This document shows, one piece after another, positions 1-8,478 of a DNA stretch of 32,261 nt. Position 1 is the first letter of the stretch. Each line of letters begins with the position of its first letter. The stretch is from an uncultured beta proteobacterium (GTDB taxonomy: Bacteria; Pseudomonadota; Gammaproteobacteria; Burkholderiales; Burkholderiaceae_C), in assembly GCA_903838565.1 (NCBI GenBank), contig CAILZB010000047.1:1-32261 (forward strand), read 5' to 3'. A program made the translations under genes and the position numbers. Under the pieces are notes generated by a model. That model had not been told where the DNA came from. It did not search any database and worked only from the letters and a program-made list of their open reading frames with translations.

Positions 1-1
1 C

Positions 2-724
2 GAGCAGCTCGCCCCTGAGCTGCCTGGCTTGCACGCGCAGGTATTGCCCGAGGTCGATTCCAGCAACAGTGAACTCATGCGCCGCGCCCGCAACGGCGAC
101 CTGCGGCCGCAACTGCTGGTGGCACTGGCGCAAAGCGCGGGTCGCGGCCGCATGGGGCGCAACTGGCTGAGTCAGCCTGGAGACGCACTCACCTTCTCGC
201 TGGGACTGCCGCTGCTGCTGCGCGACTGGTCTGGCCTGTCGCTGGCCGTGGGCTTGAGCGTGGCGCAAAGCCTGCATCCGCAGATCCAGCTGAAGTGGCC
301 CAACGACCTGTGGTGGAAACAGCGCAAGCTGGCGGGCATCCTGATCGAAACCGCGAACGTGGGCGCGCAGCGCTACGCCGTGATCGGCATCGGCATCAAC
401 CTGAAGGAGCGCGACGCCCAAGGCCTGACCACGCCCCCGGCCTGGCTGCAGGAGGCGCTGCCCGACATGAACGGCCCGCAAACCCTGGAGCGCGTACTGC
501 TGCCGCTGGTGCACACGCTGCAGCGCTTTGAGCGCCAGGGCTTCGCCGCTTTCAGGGAGGAATTCAACGCCCGTGACGGCCTGCGCGGCCGCGCCGTGAC
601 CCTGAGTGACGGCACACAGGGAACCGCGCGCGGCGTGAACGAATCGGGCGCGCTGCTGGTGCATACTGCGGCTGGCGTTCAAGCCATCGCCAGTTCCGAA
701 GTGAGTGTTCGTCCCACCCCTTGA
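2..724 (+). CDS. birA: Biotin-[acetyl-CoA-carboxylase] ligase, 5' end outside window
   Basis: This enzyme makes biotinyl-5'-AMP from biotin and ATP and transfers biotin to the lysine of the biotin carboxyl carrier protein of acetyl-CoA carboxylase, in the cytoplasm. The reading frame is open from the first bases, so the true start lies upstream. The visible part holds the catalytic-domain hallmarks in order: the biotinyl-AMP loop GRGRMGRNW, the KWPNDL motif, KLAGILIE and VIGIGINL, then a small C-terminal SH3-like domain. Whether an N-terminal DNA-binding domain exists, as in the E. coli repressor form, cannot be seen; many betaproteobacterial versions lack it. The stop codon lies 4 bases before the ATG of the SPOR-type gene, so the two are probably co-transcribed. 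Confidence 0.95.
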   Translation, partial: EQLAPELPGLHAQVLPEVDSSNSELMRRARNGDLRPQLLVALAQSAGRGRMGRNWLSQPGDALTFSLGLPLLLRDWSGLSLAVGLSVAQSLHPQIQLKWPNDLWWKQRKLAGILIETANVGAQRYAVIGIGINLKERDAQGLTTPPAWLQEALPDMNGPQTLERVLLPLVHTLQRFERQGFAAFREEFNARDGLRGRAVTLSDGTQGTARGVNESGALLVHTAAGVQAIASSEVSVRPTP

Positions 725-728
725 TCCT

Positions 729-1394
729 ATGTTGCGATTCATTGTGCTCTTGCTGCTGTTGGCCAATGGCCTGTATTTCGCGTGGACCGAAGGCTGGTTG
801 CGCGAGCTGGGCGCGGGTCCGGCCGTGCAGACCGAGCCGCAGCGCATGACGCAGCAGCTCAAGCCCGAAGCGCTGCGCATCCTGAGCCCGGAGGAAGCCC
901 GCCGGGTCGAGGCCCTCGCGGCCGCGCCCAAAGCGCCGCCACCCGAATGTCTGGAAGCCGGCCTGTTCGACAACAAGCAAAGCGCCGCCCTGCGTGAAAC
1001 GCTGGAACAGCGCCTGCCAGCGGGCAGCTGGACCCTGCAGGCCAGCGTGCAGCCGCCGCGCTGGATCGCCTACATGGGCAAGTTCGCCAATGCCGACGCT
1101 GCTGCCAAGAAGAAGGCCGAGCTCAAGGGCCGCGGCGTGGCATTCGAGCCTTTGCGCAACGCCGCGCTGGAGCCGGGCATTTCGCTGGGTGGCTACGAGA
1201 CCCAGGCGAAAGCCGAGCAGGCGCTGAAGGAGTTGACGCAAAAGGGCGTGCGCACCGCCAAGGTGGTGCAGGAAAAGCCCGAGCAGCGCGGCGACCTGCT
1301 GCGCCTGGGTGCCGTGGACGAGAAGCTGCGGCCCGTGGTGGACGGCATCAACGAGGCGCTGGGCGGCAAGGCGTTGAGGGCTTGCGGGAAGTGA
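729..1394 (+). CDS. Membrane-anchored SPOR-type protein
   Basis: The product is 221 residues with one N-terminal transmembrane segment (about residues 2-19, LRFIVLLLLLANGLYFAW). A charged, Ala/Pro-rich linker follows, then a C-terminal region (about 115-200) that reads as a SPOR-like fold: RWIAYMGKF, a helix rich in Ala and Lys, then GYETQAKAEQALKEL and a final strand. SPOR domains bind denuded septal peptidoglycan in the periplasm, so a role in the cell envelope or division is likely but not proven. I start at ATG 729 because it places the membrane segment at the N-terminus and sits just after the birA stop; an upstream in-frame start at 705 would overlap birA. The domain call rests on pattern recognition only. 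Confidence 0.75.
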   Translation: MLRFIVLLLLLANGLYFAWTEGWLRELGAGPAVQTEPQRMTQQLKPEALRILSPEEARRVEALAAAPKAPPPECLEAGLFDNKQSAALRETLEQRLPAGSWTLQASVQPPRWIAYMGKFANADAAAKKKAELKGRGVAFEPLRNAALEPGISLGGYETQAKAEQALKELTQKGVRTAKVVQEKPEQRGDLLRLGAVDEKLRPVVDGINEALGGKALRACGK

Positions 1395-1498
1395 CTTGGC
1401 CATCGCATCGGCTCTTGCCCTGGGCCGCCCTGGCCTGATTGCGCCTGGACGCCCGGCACATTGACGACCGGGGCTCGCAGCGTAATTCCTGCGTCATA

Positions 1499-1528
1499 CA
1501 CTCGGTGCAAAGTAGAATTTTCCGAGTG
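1499..1528. promoter_or_regulatory. Inverted repeat around a candidate -10 box upstream of the EAL/GGDEF gene
   Basis: CACTCGG (1499-1505) and CCGAGTG (1522-1528) are perfect 7-base inverted arms. The 16-base centre holds TAGAAT (1513-1518), one mismatch from the sigma-70 -10 consensus. A TTGACG with a 16-base spacer to TAATTC (1461-1488) is a second, weaker candidate just upstream. This arrangement would suit a promoter with an overlapping operator, but no good -35 box pairs with TAGAAT. The call is tentative. Confidence 0.3.
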
Positions 1529-1568
1529 ACGATCGGGCGCACTGGCGCCCGGCGCAGGCAGGACTGGA

Positions 1569-4370
1569 GTGCATAGTGCCGTGGGGCAACGCGATCCGGC
1601 GTCGCGCGTGCAGTCCAACAGCAACAAAAAGAAGGACAGAGCGCCGCGTGGAGCCATGGTATCCGCGCCAGACTGTGACCCGGCAATGCCCCTAACCCTC
1701 AACGCACACGGTCGATTTTTTCTTCAGTTAAGAAGCTCGCTCGCGACACAGCTGTACGGCCTGGTGGCCTGCCTGACGCTGGCGGCATGGGCCACCTTCT
1801 ACTGGGGTCATCTGGACAGCGAAGCCAGCGGCCTGGAGAACGTCCGCTTGCACGCGTCCACGCTGTCGCTGGCGTATGCAGAAAATCTGGAACGCACGCT
1901 TGAGAGCACCGACAACGCCCTGATCCAGGCCGGCGCCCGCTGGCTGCAGGACCCGGCGCGCACCGCAGAGGCCGACGGTCAACTCTCCGATCTGCTGGCG
2001 GGCCACAGCTTTCGCGTAAGCCTGCTGGCCCCGAAAGGCGAGATGCACTCGACTGGGGGTGGGCCCGCGCCCATCGATCCGGCTGCGTGCCCGCTGGACC
2101 CCGGGGCAATGCCAAGTTACGCCGCCATGAACCGCCTGCTGCTGCGGGTGCCAGGCCCGCAGCCTGGAGTTCAGACCCGGGAAATCGTTCAGATCGTCCG
2201 CCCGCTGTTCCAGCAGCAACAATTGGCCGGCGTGATCGCACTGTGTGTGGAGCCGGCCTTCCTGACGAAGTTTTCGCGCAAGCTCGATCTTGCCGGCGGC
2301 ACCACGATTGCGGTCCTGGGGAGCGACGGCCAGCTGATTGCGCACGCCCCGGACGGCGCACCGAACGTGCGCCCGCTCTGGGTGGATCGGGCCGCGCGGA
2401 CGGCCCCGTCGGCAGTCCCGCGGCCGCTGATGGAAACCGTCTCCGACGAAGAATCAGAGCACACGGTAGGCATCTATCGGGTACCGAAGTACGGCGTCGC
2501 CGTTCTGGTGGGTGTAGACACCGCCCACCAAATGGCGCCGGACCGCAACCGCAAGCACGTGGTGTCGATATTTGCCGCCTTGTTCCCGCTGCTGCTGGTG
2601 CTGGCGACCCGGATGATCCTGCAAAGTCTGGCGCGACGCGAGTCCCTGGAAAAATCCATGCGCGACAGCGAGCGGCTGGCGGCAAGCGTGTTCACCCATG
2701 CGCGCGAAGGCATCATCATCACCGACGTCAGCGGCCTCATCCTGGACGTCAACAGCACCTTCAGCCACATCACCGGCTTTGCCCGCGAAGAGGTCCTGGG
2801 GCGCACCCCCGCCATGCTGCATTCAGATCGGCAGAGCCCGGAATTCTATGCAGCGATGCGCAACGACCTCTTCAACAAAGGCCACTGGAGCGGCGACCTC
2901 TGGAGTCACCGCCGCAATGGCGACCTGTTTGCGGCGCTGCTGACCATCAGCGCGGTGCGCGATGCGGCGGACGTGGCGCAGCATTTTGTCGCCCTGTTCA
3001 CCGACATCACCGAGATCAAGGACCATCAGCGGCAGCTGGCGCATATGGCGCACTACGACTCGCTCAGCAGCCTGCCCAACCGGGTGCTGTTGGCCGACCG
3101 GCTGCGCCAGGCCATGCTGCAATGCCAGCGGCGCAAGAAATTGCTCGCCGTCGCCTTTCTGGATCTCGACGGGTTCAAGGAGGTGAATGACCAGCATGGG
3201 CACGATGTCGGCGACGCGCTGCTGGTCGCCGTTGCACAAAACCTCAAGGCCGCGCTGCGCGACGGCGACACGCTGGCGCGCATCGGCGGCGACGAGTTTG
3301 TCGCCGTGATGGCCGATCTTGATCACCAGGACGAGTGCTACTCGGTGCTGGAGCGGCTGTTGACGGCCGCACACCTGAAGAACACGATTCACCACCCGCA
3401 GGGCAGCGACAGCCGGGAGCTGCTGCTGCAGGTCTCCACCAGCATCGGCTTCACCTTTTACCCGCAGCAAGGCGTGGATGCGGACCAGCTGCTGCGTCAG
3501 GCCGACCAGGCCATGTACCAGGCCAAGCAGGCGGGCAAGAATCGCTACCACCTGTTTGATGTGGCGTACGACGCCGCGCTGAAAACCCGCACCGAAAGCA
3601 TTGAACGCATTCGCCAGGCCCTGGCGAACGAAGAGTTCGTGCTTTATTACCAACCCAAGGTGAACATGAAGTCGGGGCAGGTCATCGGTGCCGAGGCGCT
3701 GATACGCTGGATCCACCCGGAGCGCGGCCTGTTGGCCCCGCTGCAGTTCCTGCCCATCATCGAGAACCACCTGCTTGGCATTGCGCTGGGCGAGTGGGTC
3801 ATCCACACCGCGCTGCACCAGATCGAGCGCTGGCAATCTCAGGGACTGGACCTGTGCGTCAGCGTCAACATCAGTTCGCTGCAGTTGCACCAGGAAAGCT
3901 TCGCACCCCGGCTGTCCAACCTGCTGGCCGCTTACCCCATGGTCAGACCCGAGCAGCTGGAACTCGAAATCCTGGAAACCAGTGCCATGGAGGACATGGC
4001 CAAGGTGACCGAAAACATCCGCCTCTGCCATGCGCTGGGCGTGCGTTTTGCATTGGACGATTTCGGCACCGGGTACTCCTCGCTGACCTACCTCAAGCGC
4101 CTGCCGGCCGAGATATTAAAGATCGATCAGAGCTTTGTCCGGGACATGCTGGAAGACGCCGACGACCTGGCCATCGTGCAGAGCATCATCGGCTTGGCCC
4201 AGACCTTTCACCGCACCGTCATCGCCGAGGGGGTGGAGACCTCAGCGCACGGCGACCTGCTGATGAAGCTGGGTTGCGACCTGGCCCAGGGCTATGGCAT
4301 TGCGAAACCCATGCCCTCGGAAAACCTGCCGGCGTGGGTGTTGCAGTGGCAACGGGAGAACCGGGTTTGA
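1569..4370 (+). CDS. Membrane sensor with PAS, GGDEF and EAL domains (c-di-GMP synthesis/hydrolysis)
   Basis: This is a 933-residue bifunctional-type c-di-GMP protein. In order it has a transmembrane segment (about 60-79), a periplasmic Cache/dCache-like sensor region (about 85-325), a second transmembrane segment (about 331-350), a PAS domain (about 368-480), a GGDEF domain (about 490-665) and an EAL domain (about 675-930). GGDEF is intact at 573-577 with an inhibitory-site RDGD five residues before it, so cyclase activity and product inhibition are plausible. The EAL domain keeps the GAEALIRW signature (708-715), ELEILETS, DDFGTGYSS and EGVET, all expected of an active phosphodiesterase. 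Net direction cannot be predicted. The start is uncertain: GTG 1569 has AGGA five bases upstream, while ATG 1656 and ATG 1686 give a shorter cytoplasmic tail but poor ribosome binding sites. Confidence 0.93.
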   Translation: MHSAVGQRDPASRVQSNSNKKKDRAPRGAMVSAPDCDPAMPLTLNAHGRFFLQLRSSLATQLYGLVACLTLAAWATFYWGHLDSEASGLENVRLHASTLSLAYAENLERTLESTDNALIQAGARWLQDPARTAEADGQLSDLLAGHSFRVSLLAPKGEMHSTGGGPAPIDPAACPLDPGAMPSYAAMNRLLLRVPGPQPGVQTREIVQIVRPLFQQQQLAGVIALCVEPAFLTKFSRKLDLAGGTTIAVLGSDGQLIAHAPDGAPNVRPLWVDRAARTAPSAVPRPLMETVSDEESEHTVGIYRVPKYGVAVLVGVDTAHQMAPDRNRKHVVSIFAALFPLLLVLATRMILQSLARRESLEKSMRDSERLAASVFTHAREGIIITDVSGLILDVNSTFSHITGFAREEVLGRTPAMLHSDRQSPEFYAAMRNDLFNKGHWSGDLWSHRRNGDLFAALLTISAVRDAADVAQHFVALFTDITEIKDHQRQLAHMAHYDSLSSLPNRVLLADRLRQAMLQCQRRKKLLAVAFLDLDGFKEVNDQHGHDVGDALLVAVAQNLKAALRDGDTLARIGGDEFVAVMADLDHQDECYSVLERLLTAAHLKNTIHHPQGSDSRELLLQVSTSIGFTFYPQQGVDADQLLRQADQAMYQAKQAGKNRYHLFDVAYDAALKTRTESIERIRQALANEEFVLYYQPKVNMKSGQVIGAEALIRWIHPERGLLAPLQFLPIIENHLLGIALGEWVIHTALHQIERWQSQGLDLCVSVNISSLQLHQESFAPRLSNLLAAYPMVRPEQLELEILETSAMEDMAKVTENIRLCHALGVRFALDDFGTGYSSLTYLKRLPAEILKIDQSFVRDMLEDADDLAIVQSIIGLAQTFHRTVIAEGVETSAHGDLLMKLGCDLAQGYGIAKPMPSENLPAWVLQWQRENRV

Positions 4371-4391
4371 GTCACCCCTGAGCGGCACGAC

Positions 4392-5717
4392 TCAGTGCGC
4401 AAACAGCGCTTCAACCCGCTGCACGATCTGCTCGCGTCCGTGGCTTGCCAGCAGCCGCGCCGATGCGGTTGCACGCGGGCCAGCGGGCAGCGCCAGCGCC
4501 GCCTCAATCGCCTGCGTGAGTCCTGCGGACGTCACTTTTTCCATCGGCAGCGGGCGTGGCGCAAGGCCCATCAGGTACAGGCGATGGGCATGGTGAAACT
4601 GATCCAGGATCAGTGGCAGAACGACCTGGGGCACGCCGGCACGCAGCGCCTGGGCCGTGGTACCCGAGCCGCCATGGTGCACCACCACCGCGGCGCGGGG
4701 AAACAGGCGCGCATGGGGTGCATCCGACACCACGCGCCAGCCCGGTGGCAGCGCAGCGCCGCTCATCGCGGCCCAGCCGGCGCCAACGATGCAGCGGCGT
4801 CCCGTGGCCGAAACGGCTTCCACGATCAAGCGCTCGATGCGCTGCGTCGCCTGGCCCGACATGCTGCCAAAACCGACAAACACCGGCGGTTCGCCGGCGG
4901 AGAGCCAAGCCTCGAGTTCCGGATCGAGCGCGGCCGGGTCGTCAAGAAAGAGAAAGTTGGCATAGGGATAGCGGCCCTGCCAGCGGTTGTCGGCAGGCAG
5001 CAGAACCTCGTCCACCGCCAAGCTGGGTGGATTGCCACTCAGCAGATGGCTCCAGATATCGGGCACCGGCAACAGGCCCAGCGAGGCGCGCGCCCGGTTG
5101 AGCCGGCCGCGCAGCAGCAGGTTGCCCAAGGGCCGGTCGACGCGCCAGATCAGTTGGTTCAACCAGGGTGGCAAGCCATGCCAGGGAATCGTCGGCGGCG
5201 GGTGCTGGTCCGAGGGCAGCAAGGAGGTGGTGAACAGCACGCCGAACCCGGGCAAATCCAGGCTTTCGCAGACGCTCGGCGCCACGAACAGCGCCAGGCC
5301 ACCGTACAGCATGACGTCAGCGCTTGCACAGATGCCTTTGAGCTGGTGCATCTGCAACGCGGGCTGCGCGCCCAGGTAGCGCACGGCGCCCTTGAGCATG
5401 CGCCACGGGTTGCCCGTCAGCAGATCGGGTTGTTGCGCGAACATCACCCGGATATCGACGCCCAGCGGTGAAAATTCAAAGCCCAGGCTGCGAATCCAGG
5501 CCTCGAAGTTGGGCGGCGCCGCCAGCACCGGAACGTGACCGCGTTCAGCCAGCGCCTGGGCCAGCGCCAGCATGGGCTGGACGTCGCCACGGGTTCCCAC
5601 CGTGGCCAGCACGACGCGCAATGAGCGAGTGGGATTCACTTGACGCCGGACCTGTGACACGGTGAAGGACGCCGTGACGCCGCCAGCGATGCAGCCCAGC
5701 CCACGGCTTGGGGGCAC
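4392..5717 (-). CDS. GT1-type glycosyltransferase (UGT/rhamnosyltransferase-like)
   Basis: The 441-residue protein has a GT-B fold of the UDP-glucuronosyl/rhamnosyl/sterol transferase type. The N-terminal half opens with RVVLATVGTRGDVQP, the acceptor-side glycine-rich loop of this family. The C-terminal half has FVGFGSMSG and the nucleotide-sugar motif HHGGSGTTAQALRAGVPQ followed by LPLILDQ. The acceptor is unknown; lipids, sterol-like compounds and secondary metabolites are used by relatives. The proposed GTG start at 5717 lies 5 bases after the stop of the diguanylate cyclase gene and has GGGAG about ten bases upstream, so the two genes probably form one operon. An internal GTG, about 20-27 codons later, cannot be excluded. 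It converges with the upstream EAL gene across only 21 bases. Confidence 0.88.
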   Translation of the reverse strand: MPPSRGLGCIAGGVTASFTVSQVRRQVNPTRSLRVVLATVGTRGDVQPMLALAQALAERGHVPVLAAPPNFEAWIRSLGFEFSPLGVDIRVMFAQQPDLLTGNPWRMLKGAVRYLGAQPALQMHQLKGICASADVMLYGGLALFVAPSVCESLDLPGFGVLFTTSLLPSDQHPPPTIPWHGLPPWLNQLIWRVDRPLGNLLLRGRLNRARASLGLLPVPDIWSHLLSGNPPSLAVDEVLLPADNRWQGRYPYANFLFLDDPAALDPELEAWLSAGEPPVFVGFGSMSGQATQRIERLIVEAVSATGRRCIVGAGWAAMSGAALPPGWRVVSDAPHARLFPRAAVVVHHGGSGTTAQALRAGVPQVVLPLILDQFHHAHRLYLMGLAPRPLPMEKVTSAGLTQAIEAALALPAGPRATASARLLASHGREQIVQRVEALFAH

Positions 5718-5722
5718 ATGCT

Positions 5723-7261
5723 TTAGGCTCCCAGCACCCGGTTCTTGCCCGCCCGCTTGGCCAGAAACATGGCCTGATCGGCGCGCTTGATCGCCTCCAT
5801 GCCGGTTTCGTCCGGAGCCAGCTCCGCCACGCCGGCGCTGAAGGTGATGAGTATCTTGGCTGTGCCTTCGAGGAAGATGCGCTTGGTGAGCTCACGCTGC
5901 AAGCGCGTCATGGCCTCGATGCCGGGGTCCATCGTGGTGTCAGGCATGAGCACCACAAACTCCTCTCCGCCATAGCGCGCCAGCGTGTCCTGGGGGCGCA
6001 GGCTCTCGCGCGTGACGGTGGCCAGATGGGCCAAGGCGGCGTCGCCCACGCTGTGCCCGAGGCTGTCGTTGATCTTCTTGAAATTGTCGATATCCAGCAG
6101 CGCCATGCACATCGGCCTTTGCTTGCGCCTGGCATTGGAGACTTCGCGCTCGATCGCCTCGTCCAGGCCCTTGCGGTTCAGGGCACCGGTCAGCGGGTCA
6201 TGCCGTGCCTGCGCGCTGGCGCGGTCGAGTTCGATGTGCAGCTGGGCGATCTGCAGTTCCGCCGCCTCGGTCTTCTGGCGCATGCCCTGCAGCTCGTCGC
6301 GCACCTGCAGCGTGCCCTGCGCCATCGCGTGCGTCGCCGCCATCGTGGCTTCCAGCACGGGTGCGATCTCGGCCATCGACTTGGCCTCGCCGATCTGCTT
6401 GGCGCAGCGCTCGATGGTGTCGTGAAAGCCGCTGCTCGACTCGGCCATCAGCGACAGGCGCTCGATGAAGGTGCTCAGCAGCAGGCGCAACTGGTCCTGC
6501 GCTTCCATCGCGCGTCCCTTGGCTTCGCCCTGCTTGAAGATCACGTCCTTGAGCAGCAACTCGACCTCGTCCAGCCGACGCAGGCTCAGCGGCGGCGTGG
6601 ACGCACGAATCAGCGCCTCGATCTGCCCCGTGAGCCACTTGTCGTCCTGGCTCAGTTCTGCGATGTTCTGAAAGATCATCTGCAGCAGGTGCAGCATGGC
6701 CGTCTTGATTTCCGACTGCTCTTCGGCGGCAAACGAAACCCGGTGGCTGAAGTTGGCCAACGCCGATTTGACGCCGGACACGTCGGGCGTGGCGGTGCGC
6801 ATGGCCGCGAGCAGCAGCTGGGCCTGCTCGGAAAAGCGCGCGTCGTCCGTTCCCAGCGCCGGCAAGGTGTACTCGATCAGGCGCGCGATCTGCGCCAGGA
6901 ACTCGGGTGTCAGCGGCGCCAGCATGCCGGCTGGGAGCGAGGTTCTTGCGGGTGCAGCGCCGGCATCCGCCGCGGGCATGCCGAAGCCGCAATAACCCAC
7001 CAGGGCGCTTTGCACGGCCACCCAGTCGCGCTTCTTCACCGCCAGCTCAAACAGCGCACGCTGCTTTTGCTGCCCCGGATTCTGCGCCGGCAGCACCTTG
7101 GCAATCTGATTCAGGGGCTCCTCGGGAAACGGCAGCACCATGGGCGTGCCAGCGATCTCCCGGTACAGCGTCATGTAGTTTTCAGGTGTGGGCAGCAACT
7201 TTCGGCTGGCCAGCATCTTCAAGGTGTCGCGGGCAATTTCGGAAGGGGCTCGTTCAGTCAT
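5723..7261 (-). CDS. Diguanylate cyclase with long helical N-terminal region
   Basis: The 512-residue protein appears cytoplasmic, with no membrane segment seen. Residues 1 to about 350 are mostly helical and end in a probable coiled coil (about 300-350); I do not recognise a named sensor domain. The GGDEF domain starts at [12 protein letters not shown] (about 354) and has the active-site variant GGEEF (431-435), which is catalytically competent in this family. It also has [12 protein letters not shown] and the inhibitory-site RPQD (422-425). It should make c-di-GMP from two GTP. Its stop is 5 bases before the glycosyltransferase start, so c-di-GMP synthesis and a sugar transferase are co-transcribed. 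ATG 7261 is the start; it is divergent from coaX. Confidence 0.92.
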   Translation of the reverse strand: MTERAPSEIARDTLKMLASRKLLPTPENYMTLYREIAGTPMVLPFPEEPLNQIAKVLPAQNPGQQKQRALFELAVKKRDWVAVQSALVGYCGFGMPAADAGAAPARTSLPAGMLAPLTPEFLAQIARLIEYTLPALGTDDARFSEQAQLLLAAMRTATPDVSGVKSALANFSHRVSFAAEEQSEIKTAMLHLLQMIFQNIAELSQDDKWLTGQIEALIRASTPPLSLRRLDEVELLLKDVIFKQGEAKGRAMEAQDQLRLLLSTFIERLSLMAESSSGFHDTIERCAKQIGEAKSMAEIAPVLEATMAATHAMAQGTLQVRDELQGMRQKTEAAELQIAQLHIELDRASAQARHDPLTGALNRKGLDEAIEREVSNARRKQRPMCMALLDIDNFKKINDSLGHSVGDAALAHLATVTRESLRPQDTLARYGGEEFVVLMPDTTMDPGIEAMTRLQRELTKRIFLEGTAKILITFSAGVAELAPDETGMEAIKRADQAMFLAKRAGKNRVLGA

Positions 7262-7300
7262 GATGTGCCAATGCAGATGTGCTTGGTCCGGCTGGGGCGA

Positions 7301-7319
7301 AACCTCGCGCCACGAGGTT
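7301..7319. repeat. Perfect inverted repeat in the cyclase/coaX divergent region
   Basis: AACCTCG and CGAGGTT form 7-base arms separated by CGCCA. The site is 40 bases upstream of the diguanylate cyclase start, so it could be a hairpin in its leader or an operator. The rest of the 214-base gap (7262-7475) shows no clear riboswitch. A GATAAT near 7415 could be a -10 box for coaX but lacks a convincing -35. Confidence 0.4.
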
Positions 7320-7475
7320 CAATCCACCGCCACCTTGGACCGCACAAGGCCAACTATAGCGGCAACACAAACCGCGACGCAGCCGCCGACCGCCCGACCA
7401 GGATCTGCGATTGTTGATAATGCGCCCACGCAAGCGCCCTCTTTCCCAGCGCTTGCGCCAAACCTGTGGCCTGAT

Positions 7476-8246
7476 ATGACATTCCTTGCAATCGATGTTG
7501 GAAACACCCGCCTGAAATGGGCGCAATACGAACTGGCCCGACCCGGCGCGCGCGTGCTGGCGCAGGGGGTCGAGTTTCTGGACCACATCGACCGGCTGGC
7601 CGAAGGCCCCTGGCGCACGCTCACCCCACCTTCTTCCATGCTGGGCTGCGTGGTGGCCGACGAAGCCGCGAAGCGCCTGGTGCAGGAGCAGATGGAGTTG
7701 TGGGATGTGGCGCCCAGCTGGGTCGTGGCCAGCGCCCAGGAAGCCGGCCTGGTCAACGGCTACGACCACCCTGCCCGGCTGGGATCGGATCGCTGGGTGG
7801 CGATGATCGGCGCCTTGCACCTGATGCTCAGACGCGGCGAGCGCCGGCCGCTGGTGGTGGTGATGGTCGGAACGGCAGTGACGGTGGAGGCGATCGACGC
7901 CAGCGGCAAGTTCCTGGGAGGCTTCATTCTGCCGGGCCACGGCATCATGTTGCGGGCGTTGGAGAGCGGCACCGCGGGCCTGAGCGTGCCCACCGGCGAA
8001 GTGCGTGAATTCCCCACCAATACCAGCGACGCCCTCACCAGCGGCGGCACCTACGCCATTGCCGGAGCGGTGGAACGCATGGTGCAGCATGTGCGCCAGC
8101 ACAGCGGCGCCGAGCCGCTGTGCCTGATGACGGGTGGCGCCGGCTGGAAGATGGCGCCCAGCATGTCGATTCAGTTCGAACTGGTGGACAACCTGATTTT
8201 CGACGGCCTGCTGGAAATTGCCCACTTTCGCGCCATGAACGCCTGA
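7476..8246 (+). CDS. coaX: Type III pantothenate kinase
   Basis: It phosphorylates pantothenate in the first step of coenzyme A synthesis; type III enzymes need a monovalent cation and are not feedback-inhibited by CoA. The product is 256 residues, normal for the family. The N-terminal phosphate-binding motif is IDVGNT with D7, the catalytic region is GSDRW with D105, and VGTAVT and [15 protein letters not shown] follow. The third acidic residue of the usual DxGTA motif is replaced by M130 ([10 protein letters not shown]), described in the findings. ATG 7476 is chosen because it puts the DVGNT motif at residues 7-11; an upstream in-frame start at 7188 would overlap the divergent cyclase gene. 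BirA-CoaX proximity is common in betaproteobacteria, but here four genes separate them. Confidence 0.94.
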   Translation: MTFLAIDVGNTRLKWAQYELARPGARVLAQGVEFLDHIDRLAEGPWRTLTPPSSMLGCVVADEAAKRLVQEQMELWDVAPSWVVASAQEAGLVNGYDHPARLGSDRWVAMIGALHLMLRRGERRPLVVVMVGTAVTVEAIDASGKFLGGFILPGHGIMLRALESGTAGLSVPTGEVREFPTNTSDALTSGGTYAIAGAVERMVQHVRQHSGAEPLCLMTGGAGWKMAPSMSIQFELVDNLIFDGLLEIAHFRAMNA

Positions 8247-8250
8247 ACCC

Positions 8251-8342
8251 ATTCGCTTTCGGAAGGCGCCAAGACGCGACGCCGACGCGCAGGTCAGTGG
8301 TGGCACACGACAAGCGGCGGCAACAAAGCACTCGCAGCGAAT
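8251..8342. repeat. Short interspersed repeat element, copy 1
   Basis: This copy begins 5 bases after the coaX stop with ATTCGCTTTC and ends with GCGAAT. Bases 8251-8327 align without gaps to 8377-8453, with 7 mismatches over 77 bases (about 91% identity). Its right end is degraded relative to copy 2. It carries no coding capacity that I believe. Confidence 0.75.
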
Positions 8343-8376
8343 ACCGAAACACCGACTGGGGCCAGCGCCCAACTCG

Positions 8377-8478
8377 ATTCGCTTTCAGAAGGCGCCCAGA
8401 CGCGGCGCCGACCCGCAGGTCAGTGTGGACACACGACAAGCGGCGGCAACAAAATATCGGCGTCTTCTGGAAGCGAAT
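8377..8478. repeat. Short interspersed repeat element, copy 2, with terminal inverted repeats
   Basis: Copy 2 starts 126 bases after copy 1. Its first 20 bases (8377-8396) match the reverse complement of its last 20 (8459-8478) at 18 positions, giving terminal inverted repeats on a roughly 102-base element. It ends exactly at the fliE stop codon. The structure resembles a small non-autonomous mobile element or a REP/BIME-like intergenic repeat, and it may form the 3' end of the convergent coaX and fliE transcripts. Confidence 0.75.

Noticed and set aside
564..1403. 279-residue minus-strand frame opposite birA and the SPOR-type gene
   Set aside because: Leu/Gln/Arg-rich antisense shadow; the plus strand has recognisable BirA motifs and a membrane-anchored protein.
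4371..4391. Terminator between the convergent EAL gene and glycosyltransferase gene
   Set aside because: Only a 5-base CTGAG/CTCAG pairing and no T tract; too weak to annotate.
7262..7475. Possible c-di-GMP riboswitch in the leader of the diguanylate cyclase
   Set aside because: Only one simple 7-base hairpin is seen; no conserved GEMM-type core could be recognised.
8035..8439. 134-residue minus-strand open frame across the coaX end and the repeats
   Set aside because: Its internal repeat is just the translated DNA repeat, and it overlaps coaX. No independent coding evidence.
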